Below, piece by piece: positions 45,220 to 56,470 of a stretch of DNA of 64,000 nt. Every line of letters starts with the position of its first letter. Within the stretch, counting starts at the first letter, position 1. Origin of the DNA: Euleptes europaea (Eukaryota > Chordata > Lepidosauria > Squamata > Sphaerodactylidae); NCBI RefSeq assembly GCF_029931775.1, contig NC_079325.1, positions 25,711,461 through 25,775,460 on the forward strand, in the 5' to 3' direction. Position numbers and translations under genes: made by a program. The notes below the pieces were generated by a model. The model ran no database searches, had not been told where the DNA came from, and worked only from the letters and a program-made list of their open reading frames with translations.

Positions 45220-45330
45220 AAGATAGGCTGCATCAAGTAGCAAATGGCTTCCCTACAATCCCTTCACTGCATGGGAATCCACCATGCAGAAGTCAGTTCT
45301 GACATCACTGAGCTACAGCTCCTTTGTATT
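45220..45330 (-). repeat. tRNA-derived SINE remnant
   Basis: 'CCACCATGCAGAAGTCAG' and 'CACTGAGCTACAGCTCCTTT' resemble the reversed head of the 21791 family. Heavily decayed. Confidence 0.35.
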
Positions 45331-45449
45331 AAGGAGAGGAAAATGTTTGGGCTGCATAAGTGCCCAGTTAAGATTATAGACTTGTCTCTTCTTTCTGTGT
45401 GAGTTTAAGAAATTTCGAAGCACATGCCTTAATATGAACATCAGATTAT

Positions 45450-45594
45450 GGGCGAAAACGCACGGTCGCTTTAGCCTCCTTTATTTCCGTTTCAGCCAGG
45501 ATTCAGCCAGGATCGAACGAGCATGCGTTCGATCTTGGCTGAATCCTGGCTGAAACGGAATAAAGGAGGCTAAAGCAACCATGCGTTTTCGCCC
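45450..45594. mobile_element. Palindromic MITE
   Basis: 145 bp with ends GGGCGAAAACGCACGG and GCATGCGTTTTCGCCC-like (CCATGCGTTTTCGCCC). The two halves are reverse complements over about 65 bases each ('TTTAGCCTCCTTTATT' / 'AATAAAGGAGGCTAAA'), meeting at GAACGAGCATGCGTTC. Flanks share only TAT, so the superfamily is not assigned. Confidence 0.75.
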
Positions 45595-45760
45595 TATGTG
45601 TCCAGTCCTCCTAGTTCAGTATTGTCTATTCTGATTGATAGCAACTTATCCAGTTCTCTGGCACTGAAAGGACTTTCCCAGGTTCTGCTACTTGAAATGC
45701 TAATGACTGAACTGGGGATGGTTACTGAATCAAAGAACCTGTAATTACTGAACCAAAGCC
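45595..45760 (-). repeat. tRNA-derived SINE remnant, reverse
   Basis: 'CTAGTTCAGTATTGTCTATT' and 'ACTGAACTGGGGATGGTTAC' keep the reversed body and B-box order of the 21791 family. Confidence 0.45.
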
Positions 45761-47090
45761 CTTTCTTAAATTACTGTACATGGACCAGAATGCATTCTAG
45801 GCCTCAGGTCTTATACTGAGGCTGTGATGTTTGAATCACCTATAAAATGGGTGCTCAGGGATAAACCAGAAATCTAAGTCCACCCTTAATAAATTTATGC
45901 GTTTGAACTTTCAAGGGCTTGGGGAGAGGGAAGACAGAAGTTACCAGTTCCTCTTTGACAGGTGTGTGTAGGAGCTTTAATAAAGAGTTGAGATATGATC
46001 TAACATGAAAGAACAGCACACCAAAGATAAAAGTATTTTTTAAACAGCTATAGATTCATAATGTCTCTCTAGGGGAAAGAACTAATCTTGATTTTTCACG
46101 TACAGGTTTCTATCATCCTGTTCAATGAACCTCTAAGCAAGGGAGTTGGTTAGCTATAACCTATTCCTGCATATCCCCTTAACATCAAGCAAAACACTGA
46201 AAGCTAATTTTGTGAAGAAAAAAAAATGCACAAACACTGGTTTGAGCAGACTAATTTTATTCAGAAGGACAAAGACTGTAATAACATTCTGCTTTCCTTT
46301 CCACTATCACAAGAGACTTACTGAGATGAGAAGTTATTCAGACAATTGGAAGAAAAATGAACTCTTTCCAAGTTTAGGACAGGAAAGGTACAAATCTACA
46401 GAAAGTGATGCTACCCACTGTTTTAATATGAGAGATTAGTGGGGGTATCAACATTTTCTAGCACAATCATCACCTGGGCTTGAATCAACCTCCACTGTTG
46501 CCAATCAAAACTAATACCACCATCACTCCCACATCATAGAAAGGCAAAAAGAGAGGTCCCACACACACATACAAAGCTAATTACACTCTGGGAGGAGGGA
46601 CTTAATTTTGATTACAGAGCCATGCAAGGGTAGAAGGATTAAAGCTCTTCTCTCATCTCCATGTTGTAGCCCTGACAGCAGGGCCTTGTGCAGCTGCTAT
46701 TCGAGTTTTTTTTTTTACAAAGGCTGGAAAGAGCCAGTTACAAGACTCAGTATCTCGTCTATTTAGGCTTTCAGTCATCTGGCTAGACTGAACATCCGAA
46801 CATGAATAACCTTGCTAGCTAGCCCCCTTACGCTAATTAGCTACAGCAGGAGGAGGAGGAGGAGAAGTGTAGGAGTTACTTGAAGAGTCCCAACATTGTG
46901 AGCGCAAGGAAGCCTGAGTGATGAGGAGCTGAGATAAAGAGCAAGGCATGTTAGACAAATGTACAAGTTTGCCAACAAGGCAAGAAGGCCCGGGGACCAC
47001 ACTCCCTTCCCTCCAGAGTTGTAAACTTAAAGCCAACCACACGGTACAGGACTTAGTTATTTCTTTTTAAAAGCCTTAAGGATGAAAGCA
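45761..47090. other. Intergenic stretch with no recognised gene
   Basis: Short open frames, a T run near 46710 and a GGA-rich patch near 46850. No domain recognised. Confidence 0.4.
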
Positions 47091-47091
47091 G

Positions 47092-47256
47092 CCCTGGTTA
47101 GTATTTGAATGGGAGACCACCAAGGAATACCAGGGTTGCTGTGCAGAGGAAGGCACTGGCAAACCACCTCTATTAGTCTCTTGCCATGAAAAACCCCAAA
47201 AGGGGTTGCCATAAGTCAGTTGCGACTTGACGGCATTTTACACACACACACACAAG
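47092..47256 (+). repeat. 5S rRNA-derived SINE, 5' truncated
   Basis: It starts inside the 5S part (GCCCTGGTTAGTATTTGAAT) and continues to 'GTTGCGACTTGACGGCATTT' and (CA)n. Confidence 0.8.
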
Positions 47257-47648
47257 GATGAAAGCAGTTAGGAAACTAGAAAGCCAGCTGGGATGTACCC
47301 ACTCCCCCCACTTTTCAAATGTATGACTACCTACAGGGCAGAAGGAATGAGTGTATGCTCAGTGCCGTGATCCCCTTGCCCTTAGGGAACAAGTTTGTTC
47401 CTGTAAGGCTCAAATGCTTGACTCAGAGAAGCAGAAATGTTTGTAGACAAGCCCTTCAGTGATGTGGTAGAGGTGTCCCAGCCCCACTCCCATGCTGATA
47501 TCTCTGGAGAACATGTGTCTCAGGGCAGAAGGAGATCTCAAACTAAATCTGGAGTATAACACACACATCCCTTCATAATACTTTACACTTATACAGTGCT
47601 TCCGGTGTTCCAAGTACTTCATGCACATTATCTTATAATCCATGGAAA

Positions 47649-47931
47649 GAGAGCCAACGTGGTATCGTGGTTACTGTGTCGGACTAGGATCTGGGAAGTC
47701 CAAGTTTGAATCCCCACTCTGCCATGGAAACTTGCTGGGTGACACTGGGCCAGTCACACACTCTCAGCTTCGACCCTGGCAAGTATTTGGATGGGAGACC
47801 TCCAAGGATACCAGTGGCATGATGCAGAGACAAGCAATCGCAAGCCAACTCAGAATATCTCTTGCCTTAAAAACCCTATGGGGACTCGCCATAAGTCAGC
47901 TGTGACTTGATGGCAAAAAATAAATAAATAA
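47649..47931 (+). repeat. Chimeric tRNA/5S SINE with 12-bp TSD
   Basis: The first 120 bases are a Sauria-type head and body ('CAACGTGGTATCGTGGTTAC', 'AAGTTTGAATCCCCACTC', 'GGTGACACTGGGCCAGTCAC'). At about 47768 the sequence switches to the 5S-SINE ('TATTTGGATGGGAGACC') and runs to the BovB-like tail 'GCTGTGACTTGATGGCAAAA' and (AAAT)n. AATCCATGGAAA flanks the whole (47637-47648, 47932-47943), so the chimera was inserted as one unit. Confidence 0.85.
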
Positions 47932-47943
47932 AATCCATGGAAA

Positions 47944-48913
47944 AGCCGTGTAAAGCAGTCCAGTAACCATCCTCAACTTGCAAAGAGGGAGGTAAGCTTG
48001 AGTGAGTCTGTGGCAGCTGTGAGATATGAACCAGTGGTTTCAGAGATTCTGTTACACTATAGTAGCTCCATGTCCCCATAATTCAGTTGCCCATATGCAA
48101 CAGAGTCTTTTTGCACCCAGATCTAGGCCCACCATCCTGCTGTAAGCAATGCAGTGTTGGGTTGTTGTGCATGTGTTTTCCAGATCAAAAAAGACTCACC
48201 TGGACAATGGGGCTATGTACATATAGATCCTGTCACAGAATTAGAAAGAGCATCAAGAGGGATGGGGGACCAGAAGGTTGGATAATATCCTCACCCTTCT
48301 TTTATCTGTGGATACAAGGGGCTGCACACATTCATCCCAGGCTCCAGGATGAAACCTTTCGACACAGAAAAAATGTAAACTCATTTGCACATGGGTTTCC
48401 TCATCTAGCTAGAAAAGCCTCCTGCCATGCACACACGGGCCTTCACTAGATCACAGCAAACAAGAAGTTACTTCTGTTTGCATGTGGTTGAAGATAGCAA
48501 AACACAACCAAAGCAGTTGAAAACAATCACAGTCAAATTGCCTTTGATGTGGTTTTTTTTAAGGAAAGCATTTTATTGTATTCCAGTTTGCCTTTAACAG
48601 CTTTACAAACTAGTAGTTGCGGGTGGTTCACCACAAGGGAATATATTTGAAATACAACCTGTCTCCCTAAAGCCTGCGGGTTGAATTATTTAAACACGAT
48701 TGGCTCGTGTGCCCTGTAGGAACACAAGCCATGCTAATGAATGACATCTGATAACCAGAGGCCTGTCTCTCTGCTGCTAATCAGTTACAAGAATGACAAC
48801 ATGTATGGGATGCTTGCTGATGTCTGAAGCATTCCTGGTTCAGTAAATCCATGACTGGCACTGCTAGGGGGTGGTAACTTATTCTTGTACGGTTAAAACA
48901 AAACCTTGCAGAG
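47944..48913. other. Intergenic stretch with no recognised gene
   Basis: Short open frames only. Confidence 0.4.
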
Positions 48914-49195
48914 ATTAAGAACACAAGAACATAAGAAAAGCCCTGCTGGATCAGGCCAAGGCCCATCAAGTCCAGCAGTCTGTTCACAAAGTGGCCAACC
49001 AGGTGCCTCTAGGAAGCCACAAAAAAGACGACTGCAGCAGCATTGTCCTGCCTTTGTCCCAAAGCACCTAAGATAACAGGCATGCTCCTCTGATCCTGGA
49101 GGTAATAGGCATGCATCCAGATTCCAGGGGAGCAGGAGACCTTCCTCACTGGTCACGCTCCAATCTACTTTCTGATATTTCACAGAGGGAAACAG
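48914..49195. repeat. Unclassified interspersed repeat
   Basis: 'ACACAAGAACATAAGAAAAG' then 'CCCTGCTGGATCAGGCCAAG' and 'TCCAGCAGTCTGTTCACA' is a block that I recall as abundant in reptile genomes. I cannot name its class or limits. Confidence 0.5.
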
Positions 49196-49750
49196 GGACA
49201 TGGTTGTAACAGCTGAACTATCATACTAAGGATCACTGTTTACTTATTTGGAGAATTTATACTCCTCCAGAACCCTGTCTGAGATGGGTCACTACCCAAG
49301 ACCTCACACATACCCGGCTGAAGGCTCTATATGTTGCATTTGGTTATTTTACAAAAGCAGGATTTTAAAATCCACTGACAGTGTTTTGTTCTTCTGCTTG
49401 GAGACATACTTGCAAAAGCACAATTGTTTTTAGCAGTTCAAAGCATACCTCAGCAGCCGCATTGTGCAGAATGGCAGGCTGTGCATTATACGGTGCAACA
49501 GTGTTCACAAACACATAATTACTTGCAGATGCATAAGATATAAGATGCATCCTACCATCAGAGAGACGCTGCAAAAGGACCTGAACCCTAAATGGTGAGA
49601 GCGCTAGTAACTCACACTCACAAAATTATAATAAGGCTTCGCCAAAAGGCAAAGATGAGCACAAAATAGGGGGCAGTGATTTAGCAGGGACAGGGACCAG
49701 AATTTTAGGTAGTCCATATAATCGTGGTGGTTGTGCTTCTGTCTTGCATA
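49196..49750. other. Intergenic stretch with no recognised gene
   Basis: No gene recognised. 49674-49700 matches 17290-17316 closely. Confidence 0.4.
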
Positions 49751-49757
49751 GTTTTCT

Positions 49758-51134
49758 GTGAGTGTCGGGATGAAGAGTGGAATTCTTGATCAGAATGCTG
49801 ATCATTCTGAATTAGCTAGATATTTGACCACCCTCCTACAGGACCACATTGGAAAAACCACTTCTTACATCAAAGACTCAACTCACTTCATCAACAAAAT
49901 CAGTCCGTTGAGACTCAATCCACAGGATATATTAATCAGTTTTGATGTTGTATCCCTCTTTACCAAGGTTCCAGTAAAAGACACAATCTCATTGATTAAC
50001 CAGATTTTTCCAGAAGATATCACAGCCTTATTTCACCACTGTTTGACAACAAGTTACTTCCTATGGGATCAAGAATTTTATGAACAGATTGATGGAGTAG
50101 CTATGGGAAGTCCACTCAGTCGAGTAATAGCAAACTTTTACATGGAATATTTTGAAAAGACAGCATTAGAATCAGCACCTTACAAACCTACAGTCTGGTT
50201 CAGGTTCGTAGATGATACATTTACCATTTGGAGCCATGGTGAAGAAAAATTAATGGACTTTCTAAACCATCTTAATAATATCCATCCAAACATTCAGTTT
50301 ACCATGGAAAAGGAAATTGAGGGTAAACTCCCATTTCTTGATACCCTTGTCATCCGTAAAACAAACTTTCAGTTAGGTCACAAGGTCTACCGGAAATCAA
50401 CTCACACAGATCGCTACTTACACAAAAACTCCAACCACCACCCCCGACAGAAAAGAGGAATAATCAAAACATTAATGGACCGTGCAAGACGGATCTGTGA
50501 ACCACAGTTTCTCAAGGAAGAAACTAATCATCTAAATCACGCACTGCTAGCAAACGGCTACTCCAAGAATGAAATCAGAAGGGCCATTAAACCAAACAAA
50601 AATCAGAAAACTCAGGAAAAACAGTCTCCCATAGGAAAGGTATTCTTGCCATTTATTAAAGGAGTCACTGATAGAATGGAGAAACTTTTGAAAAAACATA
50701 ACCTACAAACAATGTTTAAACCCAACAAGAAAATACAACAAATGCTACGATCAGCAAAAAACAAAAGAGACCCCCTCACCTCTGCAGGAGTATATCGTAT
50801 ACCTTGCAGCTGTGGAGAAGTTTACATCGGGACCACAAAATGCAGCATACAAACAAGGATAAAAGAACATGAAAGATACTGCAGACTTGGCCAACCTGAG
50901 AAATCAGCAGTGGCTGAACATGGACTGACACAAACAGGACACAGGGTCTTATTCCAAGACACTGAAAGACTGGACAATTCTACCAACTATTTTGTCAGAT
51001 TGCACAGAGAAGCCATTGAAATTCATAAACATCAGCACAACTTTAACAGAAAAGAGGAGAGTTTAAGAATGAATAAGGCTTGGCTTCCTGTTCTAAAAAA
51101 CCTCCAGACTAACAAAGACAACATTCAACAGTAG
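49758..51134 (+). CDS. Penelope-like retroelement: reverse transcriptase with GIY-YIG endonuclease, 5' truncated
   Basis: Open for 458 codons. RT motif A 'ILISFDVVSLFTKVP' (catalytic Asp63), motif B 'GVAMGSPLS' (113-121), motif C 'FRFVDDTF' (Asp152, Asp153) and 'GKLPFLDTLV' (189-198) are all present. From 344 comes a GIY-YIG nuclease: 'GVYRIPCSCGEVYIGTT', then Arg367, His371 and Glu418. This RT/GIY-YIG order is diagnostic of EN+ Penelope-like elements, which are related to telomerase rather than to LTR elements. The RT fingers and N-terminal region are missing and an in-frame stop lies at 49749-49751, so the insertion is 5' truncated. The annotated start (GTG at 49758) is arbitrary; the first Met is codon 5. 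The intact catalytic residues suggest modest age, but without its 5' end it should not move by itself. Confidence 0.92.
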   Translation: MSVGMKSGILDQNADHSELARYLTTLLQDHIGKTTSYIKDSTHFINKISPLRLNPQDILISFDVVSLFTKVPVKDTISLINQIFPEDITALFHHCLTTSYFLWDQEFYEQIDGVAMGSPLSRVIANFYMEYFEKTALESAPYKPTVWFRFVDDTFTIWSHGEEKLMDFLNHLNNIHPNIQFTMEKEIEGKLPFLDTLVIRKTNFQLGHKVYRKSTHTDRYLHKNSNHHPRQKRGIIKTLMDRARRICEPQFLKEETNHLNHALLANGYSKNEIRRAIKPNKNQKTQEKQSPIGKVFLPFIKGVTDRMEKLLKKHNLQTMFKPNKKIQQMLRSAKNKRDPLTSAGVYRIPCSCGEVYIGTTKCSIQTRIKEHERYCRLGQPEKSAVAEHGLTQTGHRVLFQDTERLDNSTNYFVRLHREAIEIHKHQHNFNRKEESLRMNKAWLPVLKNLQTNKDNIQQ

Positions 51135-51457
51135 CCATGCAGATTAGCTTTGGATTACACACATTAACAGATCACTTCAGGATACAATGGTTCCATATTA
51201 ACATACCATACCCTCATTAGCACATTATCTTGATACTTACAGGACAATGATTAGCACATTACTTTTGCAGGACAATACTCAGCTCAAACCCAACCCCTTT
51301 CTGACTGTATATTACTCTTCCTACACCCTTGACACTGAGAGACACTATCCTTCAGTGTTACTACTCTGAAGATGCCTGCCACAGTTGCTGGCGAAATGTC
51401 AGGAAAGAAAATTCCAAGACCACGGTTACACAGCCCGGATAACCTACAAGAACCAGT
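51135..51457 (+). repeat. Penelope 3' region with terminal sequence
   Basis: It follows the stop directly. 51240-51457 matches the array at 22338-23834: 'CAGCTCAAACCCAACCCCTT', 'TGTATATTACTCTTCC' and the right end 'GGATAACCTACAAGAACCA'. This ties the array to this element family. Confidence 0.8.
51362..51404 (+). ncRNA. Hammerhead-like motif in Penelope 3' end
   Basis: CUGAAGA at 51366, stem II GCCUGC / GCUGGC with one mismatch, GAAAUGUC, AGGA. The GUC site is kept but stem I (UACU against AGGA) has a mismatch, so it is more worn than the array copies. Confidence 0.45.
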
Positions 51458-53156
51458 TTCTCTCTCGCCCATCTCATGCAGGCAGAATCCTGGTCTCAGA
51501 ACACACCCTGGTTGGTAGGTGTGTGCAACAATGGGTAGCTACCAGCCTACAAAAACCATTAAAGAAACATCTTCTACCAATAAGCACCCACTGAGGAAAC
51601 AAAAGGCTAGGGGAAAGGTAATCTTCACACTTGTATACATAATACAGTATGTATTATTGCATAATAGAACATCAGTCACTGTGTGTCCTTTGAATGTATG
51701 ACTTTTCAACCTTGCTGTTTACCAAAAAAATTTCCCATAACTACATGAGCTCTGGTAGCTGAAAGCTGGTCCCACAATAAAGAATATTTTCTCTTTATGT
51801 ACAACAAACCTCCTGTTTGTTTTTAACTTCCCATTTGGTGGCCAATACGATATTTGGCCTGAAGTACCAAAATGCCTTAGACTAACTTTGCATTCTCACA
51901 ACACTCCAAATACTACCTAAAGATGCTGCTATCCCACGCACAAGCCAAGGGCCTTAGGCAGGAATTAGACATGACCAGAAATGTGTAACTGACACTGAAA
52001 ACAGCAACCCTGTGTCTCCTCCTCGCCCCTCTGTGATACCTAACAATACATAATGCACTATGTGACAGCACCACAGTAAAAGTTCCCCGCTGCCACCCCA
52101 TTTCATCAGCTGCTGCTTGCAGGGGCATAAAATCTTGCAGCATGGGAATATCATTTCATGCCTCACAAATATTGATGAGGAGAGAAGGAGCTGCTAGGCT
52201 GCTAATTTCAGCGGCAGCCAAACTTCTCCTTATCACATTTACCTTCAGCCTTTGATCTACCCTTAGAGCTCAGAGCATCATAAAAGAATCCGGACTATTT
52301 TTCCTCCTCAATTTCCTTCACTTCTAGATGCTTTTATAAGGGCCCTTCTTCTCATCAGAAACAACAAACTCCATCAACAGTCAAGTCACTGCTCTCCATC
52401 AGGGCTGAGGTGAGTGGGCTTTAGCAGATGATGTGATATGGCTCCGAACCAAAGGTTGACCAGTGTTCTTGACTTTTTTTAGCTCTCTTGTGTGACAAGG
52501 AGAAAAAACACCTAACATTTTCCTGGCCCTCACCCTTCCTGCTGCTCCTTTTTTCCTCCCCCCCCCCCCAAGGCTAAGGAAGGAAAGGAACAAGAAACCA
52601 TTTGGCACTTAAAATGGCTTTGTGTAAAAGGACTGGGTGTGAAGTTTGCAGTTGCTTCTCTTCCCATCTTTGGCTTTTTACTTCTTTAGCCCTATCTCAC
52701 AAATTATTAAAACTTTCATGTCCGGATCTTCCTTGTGCCCCAAATGTGACTGGAAGGTTTCAAGTGCAGTAGAGGAAGCTATTTTTAATTATTAATTATA
52801 TTGTTATCCCTCCTTCCTTCAGATCAGAGAAAATAGTTTCTTGTCCTCCATTTTACCTTCACCATAAATTAGGCTGAGAGAAGAGAATAACTGGCCAAGA
52901 ATTTCATGGTGAGCAGAGATTCAAATTTAGGTCTCGCATTTTAATCATATAATCTAACCATGACACCATATTAGTCATAAGCGGCCCATCACTAATTTTA
53001 AGGAATTAAAACACCTTAACAATGATTAAGAATAACTGCAACTACAGAGGAAGGGAGAATGCTGTTTCAGGGACTGTATTCCCTCAAGAAGGATCAACAT
53101 CGTCCTTAATGGCACTTCAGTATTAAATTGGACTGGTTGCCACCCCAGGGTCAGAT
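51458..53156. other. Intergenic stretch with one decayed SINE
   Basis: At about 52800-52975 'CTCCATTTTACCTTCACCAT' and 'TATAATCTAACCATGACACC' suggest a reversed tRNA-SINE. A C run lies near 52560. No gene recognised. Confidence 0.4.
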
Positions 53157-53164
53157 GTGTAGGG

Positions 53165-54907
53165 TAGGGCTGTCAAAAAAAAAAAAAAATTCAGTACAGT
53201 TCGGATTCGGCCGAATTTGGCCCTTGTGGGTTCGGTACGTGCCGAAATCCGAACTCCCCCACTTCGGATCCGTTCAATTCGGCGGGAATTCAAAGTTCGG
53301 AAAAAAAATTCGGCCGAATAAAGCCATTAAAAAAACAATCGTGCCTTTCTGCGGCTCTGGGGGGGGCATTTTTGGGCTTAGAGGTCCCAAACTTTCAGCA
53401 GAGCTTCAAAGGACGTATATTGAAAGACTCCCCAAGTTTTGTAAAGATTGGGTCGGGGGGGCTGAGATATGGGCCCTGAAAGGGGTCCCCCCACCCTTAA
53501 TGTACATCTCTCAGCAGAGCTTGCCGCCCACACACAAAGCTCCCAGCCCCAACAACAGTTTGCAAAGCAACTCAACTTGTAAAACAACACCTTTGCAACA
53601 GGGAAAAACCAGAAGACACACAACTGAAACCTCCCCCCTCAAACCAGGGAGCGAGAGACTCGAGGGGGAACACACACCCCAGGCAGAACCGACGAAAGCC
53701 CCCTTTGGCTTCCCCCCCACCCACAGAAACTGCTCCCTCCCCACACACACACAGACTCTGCTTTCCCCCACACACACACACATACACAGGAGAAAAATTA
53801 TAGATTAAAGCCCCCAAAGGGGTCTTACTGTGGCTGTCTTCTGTTCCATCAAGAGGGGTTGAAGAGGACTTGTAATCCAAGATGATTACAATTAGGCACG
53901 GGAGGTTTTCTCTGGAGAAGATGCACAGGATCGGCTGATCCATTCATCCCAAAAGGGGAAAGGGGAAAGGGGAAAGGCCATATCTCGGGACCCCCTGACC
54001 CAATGTTCACAAAACTTGGGGGGTATCTTAACAACACTGGTCTGAAACTCTGCTCAAAGTTTGGGATCTGCACCCCCAAAAATGCGCCCCCTGCAGCCAT
54101 GGAAAGAGAAAAGGGGGGAGGCGATATTTCTGCCCCCACTGAACCCATCTTTACAAAACTTGGGTAGTATCTTAAGAATAATTGACTGAAGCTATGCTAA
54201 AAGTTTGGGGGCTATATCCCCAAAAAAGCGCCCCCTGCAGCCACATAAATGGAAAAAGGGGGGAGGGAAAAGGGGGAGAGCCCATATCTCGAGACCTCTG
54301 ACCCAATGTTTACAAAACTTGGGGGGTATCTTAAGAACACTGGTCTGAAACTCCGCTCAAAGTTTGGGATCTGTACCCCCAAAAATGCGCCCCCTGCAGC
54401 CATGGAAAGAAAAAGGGGGGAGCCCATATCTCGGGACCCCCTGACCCAATGTTTACAAAACTTGGGGGGTATCTTAAGAAGCTTCATCTGAAGCTCCAGT
54501 GAAAGTTTTGTGTCTGTACCCCAAAAAATACACCCCCTGCAGCCACAGAAAGGAGCGAATGTGCACAAGCACCCCCCCACACACACACGAGGATTTCGCT
54601 CTCTCTCTCTCTCTCTCTCCTTGGCCGGGCCGCACATCAGCTGATTCCTCCAGTACTCAATCCTGACTGATTGGCCAGAAGAAGACCCACCTTGGCCACT
54701 GATTGGCCGGGGGAGGAGAATGCTGCTTACTGACGGTTATGCTGCTTACTGACGGCCGAATTTGCCGAATTTATTCGCGAACTCGCTGAATTCGGCCCCC
54801 CCGGTTGCCCGCCAATTTTGAGTTCGGTTCCCCCCGAACTAAAAACCACCGAATCAGGGGAAATTCGGCTGATTTTCAGTTCGGGCCGAACCGAATTGAC
54901 AGCCCTA
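53165..54907. mobile_element. hAT-like non-autonomous element, 1.74 kb, 8-bp TSD
   Basis: Ends TAGGGCTGTCAA and TTGACAGCCCTA; GTGTAGGG is duplicated at 53157-53164 and 54908-54915. Near the ends are GAATTCGGC-type repeats ('TTCGGATTCGGCCGAATTTG', 'GGCCGAACCGAATTGACAGC'). The core has at least four diverged direct units starting at about 53979, 54122, 54283 and 54424 ('CATATCTCGGGACCCCCTGA', 'ACAAAACTTGGGGGGTATCT', 'GCGCCCCCTGCAGCCA'). A reversed unit lies near 53345-53480. A GA/CT run sits at about 54597-54620. Open frames inside do not resemble transposase, so it would need one in trans. Confidence 0.8.
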
Positions 54908-55089
54908 GTGTAGGGTCACTAACAATGAGTTCAGGACCAGAGAAACACTCTGTCAGCATCAATAGAATATAATGGCCAATGCGGGCTTTCCATTTAAGAC
55001 CAGAAGTTTCGAGTTTTGTATGATTCCAGTGTTCTTCTCACTTCATGACCCTTCCCTGCAACTTCAGTGTGCCATAAGCACACATACAT

Positions 55090-55165
55090 ATATCTTTTTC
55101 CTCCCAACAACCCTGTGATGTAGGTTAGGCTGACAGAGGGGAAATGCCCACACAAAGTCAAGTGA
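55090..55165 (-). repeat. SINE body fragment, reverse
   Basis: 'CTCCCAACAACCCTGTGATG' then 'TAGGTTAGGCTGACAG' is the reversed middle of the Sauria-type SINE. Confidence 0.5.
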
Positions 55166-55174
55166 GCACGGAAG

Positions 55175-55380
55175 GTGGGACCACTAGGGTCATCCAGTCC
55201 AACCCCCTGCACAATGCAGGAAATTCACAACTACCTCCCCCCCCCCGCCACACACACACCCAGTGACTCCTACTCCACACCCAGAAGATGGCAAAAAAAC
55301 CCTCCTGGATCCCTGGCCCATCTGGCCTGGAGGAAAATTGGCACACATTATGCTGGTCCTCCCACCCCCACGTCCCTGCC
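55175..55380. repeat. Unclassified interspersed repeat
   Basis: 'AGGGTCATCCAGTCCAACCC', 'CCTGCACAATGCAGGAAATT' and 'GATCCCTGGCCCATCTGGCC' form a block that I recall as common in reptiles. Class uncertain. Confidence 0.45.
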
Positions 55381-55855
55381 CATAAGTTCCCACCGATTGC
55401 CAGGCACAGCCTAAGCCCAATTCAAGTCTTGACTGTGGTGCACAGGGAGAGAGTGCTTAAGGTTTCTCGCCTCTATGTGTGATGTTTTACAAACCTGAAA
55501 TGGTCCCAGGGAGTCACCGTTTATTCAGTCAGTTGAGCATTCCTTATGGGGAAATCTTGCTTTGTTTAGACTTTTGCTCTCAGTGACCTCTTGTCTCAGG
55601 AGTCAGCGCATATTGCTATGAAAACAATATTTTATTTTATTTTACTCTTTTGATTGGAGACGTCACCAGCCTACTTGAGAAAGTCATCAAAGCCATTGCC
55701 AACCACGCTGAATTCTAGCAAATTAGACTTGCAGCTGGGGTATACAGACATTGCAAATGATGGCCAAAACAGTCATGACATTTAAAATAAAAAGTTAATA
55801 CCAGCCATTACACAGGAGATTTGGATCAGGGCAAAGCTATGGTTAGAGAAGCTTA

Positions 55856-55895
55856 AAGATGGTGCTGGGGAAGCTTTCTTCCCCAGCACCATCTT
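55856..55895. repeat. Perfect 18-bp hairpin
   Basis: AAGATGGTGCTGGGGAAG at 55856-55873 and its exact reverse complement at 55878-55895, with a 4-base loop (CTTT). Confidence 0.9.
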
Positions 55896-56470
55896 ACCCC
55901 ATACAAACCTTGAATGTTGCTAATAGTTCTGCAGAGGAACATATGGAACTGCCTTCTAATGACTCTTGGTCCATTGAGCCCAGGACCTGATTGGCAATAG
56001 CTCTCCCAACTCTCATGTTGTTGACCTCCTGCGTGTGAATGACTTCCAGACGACCTGTGATCCTTTTAATCCATATGGGTACTGGTCTGGGTTGCTTGTA
56101 CATTTTCAACCACCAGGCAAATGGCAATCCAGGAACGGGTGGGATGTCCATTGAACATACATTAATCCACATATGAATGCTAACACTACCAGGTGAACTT
56201 TGTGAATGCCCCAAGCCAGATATTTGATTGGATCCAATCAGCTTTATCTGTGGTGGAAAAAGGAAGATAATCCAAAATGGCTATATTGGGGATCACAAAA
56301 GATCTGTAAGTTTCCAAACATTCATAACATTTGTCTGGTATAGGGATAAGTAGATTTCCTCCATTCTGTTCTTCTATTGTTTCAGATTTTCTCTCTGAGA
56401 AACTTTGATTTAACTCTGAGAACTTTAATTCTGAAATCTGAGCATGTACTGTCACAGCATTCAGTTCCAT
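55894..56470 (-). other. Unrecognised pair of open stretches
   Basis: On the minus strand about 95 and 106 codons lie almost end to end. Pieces such as 'IPDKCYECLETYRSFV' and 'GLPFAWWLKMYKQPRPVPIW' look protein-like in composition, but I cannot place them. It could be a gene relic or an old element. No function is proposed. Confidence 0.2.

Noticed and set aside
53128-53808. Open frame of 226 codons (+) and minus-strand frames in the same place
   Set aside because: They lie across the left end of the hAT-like element and read simple Thr/Pro/His-rich sequence. Not a transposase.
55856-55895. microRNA precursor
   Set aside because: The stem is too short (18 bp) and perfectly paired with a 4-base loop, unlike a pre-miRNA.
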